Shown in pieces: positions 63,537-64,000 of a stretch of DNA of 64,000 bases. The notes below the pieces were generated by a model. That model worked only from the letters and a program-made list of their open reading frames with translations, searched no databases and was not told where the DNA came from. How positions within the stretch are numbered: position 1 is the stretch's first letter; every line of letters begins with the position of its first letter. The position numbers and the translations under genes are program-made. Source of the DNA: Candidatus Nanopelagicales bacterium (lineage in GTDB: Bacteria; Actinomycetota; Actinomycetes; Nanopelagicales; Nanopelagicaceae); assembly GCA_030834095.1 (NCBI GenBank), contig JAURGA010000005.1, positions 1-64,000 of the forward strand. Direction: 5' to 3'.

Positions 63537-64000
63537 GTGAGGCTCAGGGTTAAATCCGCGATTACTTCGGTAATCCTTGCTGGGCTTGCATCGGTGTTTA
63601 TTTCAGCACCTGCACATGCCGCTGTTTCGACTTTGAATTTAGCATCTACAACCGCAAATGCTGCTGTTGATCCTAACTTTCAAGTTGGAACCACATTAAG
63701 TGCAACGAGTTGGGCATCCGCATATGGTGCCACTCAATGGTGGGGAACAACATCAATTTCTGGTGGTGCTATTTCAAGTACCTGGATCGCATGTGACACC
63801 ACTCAAGGACAGACTTGCCAAAACACGACGAGGTATTTCAGATATCGATTCAACATGCCATCGGATTACTCATCCCCTTCGCTCACAATCAAGTGGCTTG
63901 TAGATAATTCTGGCTCAATTTATTTAAATGGAACACAAATTCCAAACTCAATTCACTCGGGTGGGAATAACAGCACTAACACGGCAACTAGAACAACGGG
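63537..64000 (+). CDS. N-terminal part of a large secreted protein, cut by the window end
   Basis: From GTG 63537 the frame is open to the last base (154 codons). A clear signal peptide (MRLRVKSAITSVILAGLASV, cleavage near PAHA|AV at 28) is followed by a Ser/Thr/Asn-rich beta-type region with two cysteines (IACDTTQGQTC) and VDNSGSIYLNGTQIPNSI, a pattern seen in carbohydrate-binding or adhesin-like sandwich domains. The full length and domains lie outside the window. It is probably cell-surface cargo of the island. Confidence 0.7.
   Translation, partial: MRLRVKSAITSVILAGLASVFISAPAHAAVSTLNLASTTANAAVDPNFQVGTTLSATSWASAYGATQWWGTTSISGGAISSTWIACDTTQGQTCQNTTRYFRYRFNMPSDYSSPSLTIKWLVDNSGSIYLNGTQIPNSIHSGGNNSTNTATRTT

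Overview
The window looks like a chromosome segment of a streamlined freshwater actinobacterium, most likely of the acI lineage (order Nanopelagicales, Planktophila-like). This placement is inferred from three things: moderate-to-low GC for an actinobacterium, very short intergenic gaps, and gene order that closely follows the Mycobacterium/Streptomyces core. No rRNA, intact tRNA, CRISPR array or insertion sequence was found.

Layout. 0-5 kb: a crotonase/SDR pair, a DHA2-type MFS exporter and a class III aminotransferase. 5-10.5 kb: a secreted DUF1566-type protein, an ABC-F ATPase and a CbiM-PDGLE-CbiQ-CbiO cobalt/nickel ECF importer, closed by a strong bidirectional terminator. 10.5-24.5 kb: the actinobacterial glnA-RDD-DUF4191-acyltransferase-lipA-lipB-TIGR01777-sucB-lpd-pepA block, interrupted by an opposing MMPL/FAD-oxidoreductase pair. 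24.6-28.6 kb: gcvT and a btuFCD vitamin B12 importer behind a cobalamin riboswitch. 28.7-34.1 kb: aldo/keto reductase, DUF3043, nadA, erpA, a PfkB kinase, TusA and a degenerate cysteine desulfurase-like protein. 34.2-41.1 kb: the aerobic respiratory supercomplex, with ctaC-ctaD-ctaF on + converging on ctaE-qcrC-qcrA-qcrB on -. 41.2-43.5 kb: a receiver-like protein, a DEDDh exonuclease and a CynX-type MFS protein.

43.6-54.5 kb is a nucleoside-scavenging block. A BMP-type binding protein, a double-ATPase and two permeases import nucleosides. Cdd, DeoA, Add, a trimeric purine nucleoside phosphorylase and thymidine kinase salvage the bases and sugars, and a phosphopentomutase/phosphohexomutase-like enzyme links ribose-1-phosphate to central metabolism. 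54.5-60.8 kb carries an aminotransferase divergent from mmsA, then LysE, GNAT, TetR, SDR and nitroreductase genes.

60.8-64 kb looks like accessory DNA. Two 3' fragments of tRNA genes (one ending exactly at the anticodon loop of a tRNA-Val(GAC)) bracket a small membrane-protein segment. To their right lie a second DUF1566-type secreted protein, a frameshifted small gene and a large secreted protein that runs off the window. This is what an integration hotspot at tRNA-Val would look like.

The sequence also shows a recurring promoter layout. At about 15 genes a TANNNT-like -10 box lies 6-7 nt before the start codon with no Shine-Dalgarno, which implies widespread leaderless translation. The main points to check are the tRNA-Val fragments, the cysteine desulfurase-like protein without its PLP lysine, cbiQ without a normal start codon, the antiterminator design of the B12 riboswitch, and the G-run frameshift near 63.2 kb.
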